The position numbers were made by a program, and so were the translations under genes. From an uncultured Oscillospiraceae bacterium (lineage in GTDB: Bacteria > Bacillota > Clostridia > Oscillospirales > Acutalibacteraceae), in contig CABSLJ010000108.1 in assembly GCA_902478455.1 (NCBI GenBank), positions 1 through 8,593 on the forward strand: a stretch of DNA of 8,593 nucleotides, in the 5' to 3' direction. Each line of letters begins with the position of its first letter. Position 1 is the stretch's first letter. Under the pieces are notes generated by a model, which searched no databases, was not told the origin of the DNA, and saw only the letters and a list, made by a program, of their open reading frames with translations. Of this stretch, positions 5,694 to 8,593 are shown in pieces.

Positions 5694-5728
5694 GGGGAGA
5701 TGACAGCCAAAAAGGGGATCATCTCCCC
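5694..5728 (+). terminator. 10-bp inverted repeat after yqfD, possible terminator
   Basis: GGGGAGATGA (5694-5703) pairs perfectly with TCATCTCCCC (5719-5728) over a 15-base loop. The loop holds a second GGGGA (5714-5718) that can instead pair with TCCCC (5724-5728), so two folds compete. It is followed by AAATCTTG, not a U-run, so intrinsic termination would be inefficient. Its place, upstream of the phoH promoters, suits the yqfCD transcript end. Confidence 0.35.
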
Positions 5729-5742
5729 AAATCTTGAAGCAG

Positions 5743-5771
5743 TTGTAAATAATTTGCAAACTTCTTAAAAT
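5743..5771 (+). promoter_or_regulatory. Candidate upstream sigma-A promoter for phoH
   Basis: TTGTAA (5743-5748), spacer 17, TAAAAT (5766-5771). The -35 matches four of six consensus bases and the -10 five of six. The -35 lies in a TTG(T/C)AAA-TAA-TTTGCAA dyad (5743-5759), which might be a regulator site. Confidence 0.4.
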
Positions 5772-5775
5772 AGTG

Positions 5776-5804
5776 GTGACGTGTCACAGCCTTTGTGTTA
5801 TAAT
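5776..5804 (+). promoter_or_regulatory. Main sigma-A promoter for phoH operon, with a dyad over the -35
   Basis: GTGACG (5776-5781), spacer 17, perfect TATAAT (5799-5804). The -35 is inside GTGAC-GT-GTCAC (5776-5787), a 12-bp dyad that could be an operator; transcription would start near 5811. Confidence 0.6.
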
Positions 5805-5859
5805 AATACAAAATTCGTGAAAGTTTATCTTGGGCGCATTTGCCGTGCCCGCCGGTATC

Positions 5860-5865
5860 AGGTGA
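5860..5865 (+). promoter_or_regulatory. phoH ribosome binding site that selects ATG 5870
   Basis: AGGTGA sits four bases before ATG at 5870. The in-frame TTG at 5840 has no ribosome binding site, so the ATG is preferred. Confidence 0.6.
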
Positions 5866-5869
5866 TGGA

Positions 5870-6850
5870 ATGCTCGAACAGATAATCAATGTCGACCGCA
5901 TGGAGCACGCGGTCACGCTTTTCGGCAGCTTTGATGAGAACGTAAAACTGATCGAAAAGGAATACGGCGTGGACGTCATCGGCCGCGGCTCGGAGCTCAA
6001 GGTGACGGGCGAGGCCGAAGGGGTCGCCAAGGCGGCCCGGGTGATTGAAAGCCTTCTCTCCCTGATCAACCGGGGAGAGGCGCTGAGCGAACAGAACGTG
6101 CGCTACTGCATGGCCCTCGTCAACGAGGGCAGCGAGGAGAAGATAGAAAGCCTTGCGGGGGACTGCATCTGCATCACCTCCAAGGGAAAACCGGTCAAGC
6201 CCCGCACCATCGGCCAGAAAAATTACTGCAACGCCATCCGGAAGCATACGATTACCATCGGCGTCGGCCCGGCGGGTACGGGGAAAACCTACCTCGCCGT
6301 GGCGATGGCCGTCACCGCCTTCCGCGCCAGGGAGGTCAACCGCATCATTCTGACCAGGCCTGCCGTGGAGGCGGGGGAGAAACTCGGTTTTCTGCCCGGC
6401 GACCTCCAGCAGAAGGTGGACCCCTATCTCCGCCCGCTGTACGACGCGCTGTTCGACATGCTCGGCGCGGAGACCTACCAGAAGTACGTCGAGCGGGGGA
6501 ACATCGAGGTCGCTCCCCTGGCCTACATGCGCGGCCGCACGCTGGACGACAGCTACATCATCCTCGACGAGGCGCAGAACACCTCGCCCGAGCAGATGAA
6601 GATGTTTTTGACCAGACTGGGCTTCGGCTCCAAGATGGTCATCACCGGGGACATCACCCAGATCGACCTGCCCGACGGCAGGCGGTCGGGACTCAAGGAT
6701 GTGCTTCGGATTTTACGCGGGATCGACGACATTGCGCAGATCCAGTTCAATGAAAAGGATGTTGTGCGCCACAGGCTGGTGCAGGATATAATCCGAGCAT
6801 ATGAAAAAAACGAGGAGGGTAAAAGACAAAGGTACCATGGACAAGATTAA
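5870..6850 (+). CDS. phoH: PhoH family ATPase
   Basis: A 326-residue cytosolic ATPase close to B. subtilis PhoH in length. An N-terminal KH-like region (about 1-68) is followed by the P-loop domain: Walker A GPAGTGKT at 133-140, LTRPAVEAGEKLGFLPGD at 161-178, Walker B YIILDEAQ at 229-236, and an ITGDITQIDLP motif at 258-268. PhoH proteins are RNA-associated ATPases tied to rRNA maturation and stress; in many bacteria the gene is next to ybeY, as here. It has its own promoters upstream. The start at 5870 was chosen for its AGGTGA ribosome binding site and because it gives the family's length. Its end overlaps ybeY by 14 bases. In B. subtilis and many Clostridia the 7TM-HD gene pgpH (yqfF) lies between phoH and ybeY; it is missing here. 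Confidence 0.95.
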   Translation: MLEQIINVDRMEHAVTLFGSFDENVKLIEKEYGVDVIGRGSELKVTGEAEGVAKAARVIESLLSLINRGEALSEQNVRYCMALVNEGSEEKIESLAGDCICITSKGKPVKPRTIGQKNYCNAIRKHTITIGVGPAGTGKTYLAVAMAVTAFRAREVNRIILTRPAVEAGEKLGFLPGDLQQKVDPYLRPLYDALFDMLGAETYQKYVERGNIEVAPLAYMRGRTLDDSYIILDEAQNTSPEQMKMFLTRLGFGSKMVITGDITQIDLPDGRRSGLKDVLRILRGIDDIAQIQFNEKDVVRHRLVQDIIRAYEKNEEGKRQRYHGQD

Positions 6851-7349
6851 AGTCATTATTGACAACAAGCAGAAAAAAGTAAAAATCCCAACGGGGCTCA
6901 GAATGCTGGTCAGGAGATGCTGCAACGCCGTGCTGCGGCTGGAGGAATTCAGCGGTTCGGCGGAGGTAAGCGTCACCTTTGTGGACAATGAGCAGATTCG
7001 TCAGCTCAACAAGCAATATAGGGACAAGGACGTTCCCACCGATGTCCTTTCCTTCCCCATGGGGGAGAACGGCGTCTATGATGTAGACCCGGCCACCGGC
7101 GCCCAGATTCTGGGCGACGTGGTCCTTTCCGTGGAAAAGGCGGTTGAACAGGCGCAGCGTTACGGGCACAGCCTCCAGCGCGAGGTGGGCTATCTGGTGG
7201 CCCATTCCGTGCTGCATCTGTTGGGCTACGACCATGAGCAGGGCGGCCTTGAGCGCGTACATATGCGCGAAAAGGAGGAGCTCGTCATGAGCCAGCTGGG
7301 CCTTCCCAGCACGGCGAGCTATGTGCTCCACGAGGACGATGACGCGTAA
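6837..7349 (+). CDS. ybeY: Endoribonuclease YbeY (rRNA maturation factor)
   Basis: A 170-residue zinc-dependent ribonuclease of the UPF0054 family, which acts on the 3' end of 16S rRNA precursor and in ribosome quality control. The signature HSVLHLLGYDH at 123-133 supplies the three zinc-binding histidines, H123, H127 and H133. TDVLSFP (68-74) and LGDVVLS (92-98) are the other conserved blocks. It is slightly longer than the B. subtilis protein because of a C-terminal tail (about 155-170, ending HEDDDA). The start is uncertain: the ATG at 6837 gives the best alignment with family starts (MDKIKV) and lies four bases after AAAGG, whereas the ATG at 6801 would add a basic 12-residue stretch and overlap phoH by 50 bases. 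It overlaps phoH by 14 bases, so coupling is likely. dgkA begins directly after its stop. Confidence 0.95.
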   Translation: MDKIKVIIDNKQKKVKIPTGLRMLVRRCCNAVLRLEEFSGSAEVSVTFVDNEQIRQLNKQYRDKDVPTDVLSFPMGENGVYDVDPATGAQILGDVVLSVEKAVEQAQRYGHSLQREVGYLVAHSVLHLLGYDHEQGGLERVHMREKEELVMSQLGLPSTASYVLHEDDDA

Positions 7350-7847
7350 ATGAGATTCTTAAAGAGCTTCCGGTACGCTGCTCGGGGAATCATTTACTGC
7401 ATCAACAATGAGCGGAATATGCGGGTGCATACGGTGGTCATGCTGTATGTTTTCGTTTTTTCGCCGTTTTTTGAGCTTTCGCGCGGGCAGTACGCCCTGT
7501 TGCTGGTGACGATGTCGTCCGTGCTCGCGGCCGAGATGGTCAACACGGCCTGCGAGGGCTTAAGCGATTTGACTATGGCCGATTACAACCCGCTGGCGCG
7601 GACAATCAAGGACGTGGCGGCGGGCGCGGTGCTCATCTGCGCGATTTTTGCCGTCTGCGTGGGGCTGTGCCTTTTCTGGCGGCCCGAGGTTTTTGCGCAC
7701 ATTTTCCGCTGGTTTGCCGCGCGGTGGTGGGCGGTCGTCTGTCTGGCGCTGTCCGCCGTGTTTGCGCTTGTCTTCATCATCCTGGGGCCGGTCGGCATCC
7801 GGGACAGGCTGTGGCTACGCAAAAGCGGAAAAAAGCGCGGCGTCTGA
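7350..7847 (+). CDS. dgkA: Diacylglycerol/undecaprenol kinase with C-terminal extension
   Basis: A small integral membrane kinase of the DgkA family, which in Gram-positive bacteria phosphorylates undecaprenol to recycle the cell-wall lipid carrier. The active-site pattern E62-M-V-N65-T-A-C-E69 is present, as are E21 in the N-terminal NNERN motif, NPLARTIKD (80-88) and AAGAVL (90-95). Membrane segments are near 28-42, 47-64 and 93-109. Ordinary DgkA proteins of this group end about residue 112-125. This one runs to 165 with a further segment at about 127-147 and a basic tail, RDRLWLRKSGKKRG. The ATG directly follows the ybeY TAA with no strong ribosome binding site next to it, so translation probably depends on re-initiation after ybeY. 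It is the third gene of the phoH operon. Confidence 0.93.
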   Translation: MRFLKSFRYAARGIIYCINNERNMRVHTVVMLYVFVFSPFFELSRGQYALLLVTMSSVLAAEMVNTACEGLSDLTMADYNPLARTIKDVAAGAVLICAIFAVCVGLCLFWRPEVFAHIFRWFAARWWAVVCLALSAVFALVFIILGPVGIRDRLWLRKSGKKRGV

Positions 7848-8077
7848 GCGAACGGAGGCCAAGCAAGTTCGCCGCAGGAAGAAGCGGCGCAAAGGCCGAA
7901 CCGTCTGGCGGTGCAGCAAACGTTTCGGCGCGTTCCAATGGATTTCCTGGATTGTGGAACCTCCCTGTGAAAGGCCCGCAGAAGGGGCTTTTGGCGGGGA
8001 GGTTTTTGTGCTTGCATTTGCGCGGCTCCTCCCTTAAAATGGGGAAGGAAGAAAAAAGAGGAAGGGAGGCGGCTTTC
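7848..8077 (+). other. 230-base gap between dgkA and era
   Basis: No gene is visible; the cytidine deaminase gene (cdd) often found here in relatives is absent, and I see no remnant of its zinc motifs. A 6-bp hairpin CGCCGC/GCGGCG lies at 7870-7875/7884-7889. A weak hairpin with AAAGGCCC and GGGGCTTT arms (near 7970-7990) precedes TTTT and could end the dgkA transcript. A candidate promoter lies at 8012-8040. Confidence 0.45.
8012..8040 (+). promoter_or_regulatory. Candidate sigma-A promoter for era
   Basis: TTGCAT (8012-8017), spacer 17, TAAAAT (8035-8040). The -10 matches five of six consensus bases but the -35 only three, so this is tentative. The start would fall near 8047. Confidence 0.35.
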
Positions 8078-8552
8078 ATGATGGAATCCGCCGGTGAGAA
8101 GAGAACGGCGTTTATCGCCATCGTGGGGAGGCCCAATGTGGGCAAATCCTCCCTGCTCAATGAGCTGCTGGGCCAAAAGGTGGCCATTGTCTCCAAAAAG
8201 CCGCAGACCACCCGCACCCGGATCATGGGCGTGCTGACCGAGGGAAAGATTCAGCTGGTGTTTATCGACACGCCCGGCCTGCACAAGCCGCGCACCCGGC
8301 TGGGGGATTACATGGTCCGTTCGGTCAGCGAGTCGGTGTCCGGCGTGGACGCCTGCCTGCTGGTGGCCGAGGCGGGGGAGGAGATCGGCCCCGCCGAGCG
8401 GGAGCTGATGCAGAAATTCCGCGCCCTTTCCCTGCCGGCTGTGCTGGCGCTCAATAAAATTGATCTGATGGGCGACAAATCCGCCCTGATGGCGCAGATT
8501 GCCGCCTATTCCGCCGAATTTCCGTTTGAGGCGGTAGTGCCCGTCTCCGCCG
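8078..8552 (+). CDS. era: GTPase Era, 5' part only (truncated by adapter)
   Basis: The N-terminal GTPase domain of Era, an essential GTP-binding protein that binds the 3' end of 16S rRNA and helps 30S assembly. About 158 genuine residues are present. G1 is GRPNVGKS (17-24), the switch I segment KKPQTTRTR is at 40-48, G3 is DTPG (64-67), G4 is NKID (126-129), and the G5 serine-alanine is at 157-158, where the genomic sequence stops. The C-terminal KH domain is missing. The start at 8078 follows GGGAGG (8064-8069) by eight bases; the ATG at 8039 is in frame but lacks a ribosome binding site. Beyond 8552 the frame reads into adapter (VSYTHLRAHET), so a novel C-terminus must not be inferred. Confidence 0.95.
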
Positions 8553-8593
8553 CTGTCTCTTATACACATCTCCGAGCCCACGAGACCGTACTA
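8553..8593. other. Nextera (Tn5) adapter and partial i7 index, not genomic
   Basis: Positions 8553-8571 read CTGTCTCTTATACACATCT, the 19-base Tn5 mosaic end in its read-through orientation. The next 15 bases (8572-8586) continue with the standard Nextera read-2 adapter, beginning CCGAGCC and ending GAGAC. The final seven bases, CGTACTA (8587-8593), match the start of the Nextera i7 index N702. It is a sequencing artefact at a contig end. Read on the + strand it gives SYTHLRAHET, on the minus strand MGSEMCIRDS, both well-known spurious peptides. Confidence 0.98.

Larger units (their letters stand above)
5563..5869 (+). other. 307-base non-coding stretch between yqfD and phoH
   Basis: No gene is visible. 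It holds, in order: an A-rich run (about 5628-5676) with a doubled GAC(A/T)AAAATT motif at 5652-5669; a 10-bp inverted repeat at 5694-5728; a TTG(T/C)AAA dyad at 5743-5759; two tandem promoters (5743-5771 and 5776-5804); and the 5' leader of phoH from about 5811. Its A+T richness contrasts with the flanking coding DNA. It separates the sporulation genes from the housekeeping operon, so the two are unlikely to share transcription. Confidence 0.6.

Noticed and set aside
7583..8581. A long minus-strand open frame starting MGSEMCIRDS, antisense to era and part of dgkA
   Set aside because: Its start comes from the reverse complement of the Nextera adapter, and the rest is the shadow of era and dgkA. 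It is a known kind of artefact.
8078..8593. A natural Era fusion or pseudogene with a novel C-terminus
   Set aside because: The unusual residues after VPVSA are encoded by adapter bases.

Overview
The window looks like a chromosomal stretch from a spore-forming Clostridia member (Bacillota), probably Oscillospirales-like. I infer this from the gene content: sporulation genes ylbJ, yqfC and yqfD, followed by phoH, ybeY, dgkA and era in the order familiar from Bacillus subtilis and Clostridia. The AGGAGG-type ribosome binding sites and GC-rich core genes agree. No tRNA, rRNA, CRISPR array, insertion sequence or prophage gene is visible.

Left part (1-2700). A ferritin-like (diiron-type) protein is encoded on the + strand and ends in a 15-bp hairpin. 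Four genes then run on the minus strand. They are an unrecognised 67-residue helical protein, a 70-residue four-cysteine protein (TTG start), a cytosolic serine hydrolase of the beta-lactamase/PBP4* family that is AT-richer than its neighbours, and the sporulation membrane protein ylbJ. The gaps between the small genes are rich in palindromes.

Middle part (2700-5600). ylbJ is divergent from the overlapping pair yqfC-yqfD. The divergent promoter region carries a 10-bp inverted repeat whose two ends each present an outward-facing CATA element. All three genes are sporulation genes of the mother-cell sigma-E regulon in B. subtilis, so a shared divergent sporulation control region is a sensible reading.

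Right part (5600-8593). A 307-base non-coding stretch holds a hairpin and two tandem sigma-A-like promoters. They drive a tight phoH-ybeY-dgkA operon (14-base overlap, then start directly after stop). The pgpH (yqfF) gene that usually lies between phoH and ybeY, and the cdd gene that often lies between dgkA and era, are both absent. DgkA carries an extra C-terminal membrane segment. era follows after 230 bases, probably from its own promoter, and is cut off.

The last 41 bases are not genomic. They are the Nextera transposase adapter followed by the first seven bases of an i7 index, so era is truncated by an assembly artefact rather than by biology. I found no convincing new multi-gene system. 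The most useful leads are the four-cysteine mini-protein, the divergent sporulation control region, the extended DgkA, and the adapter tail, which should be trimmed.
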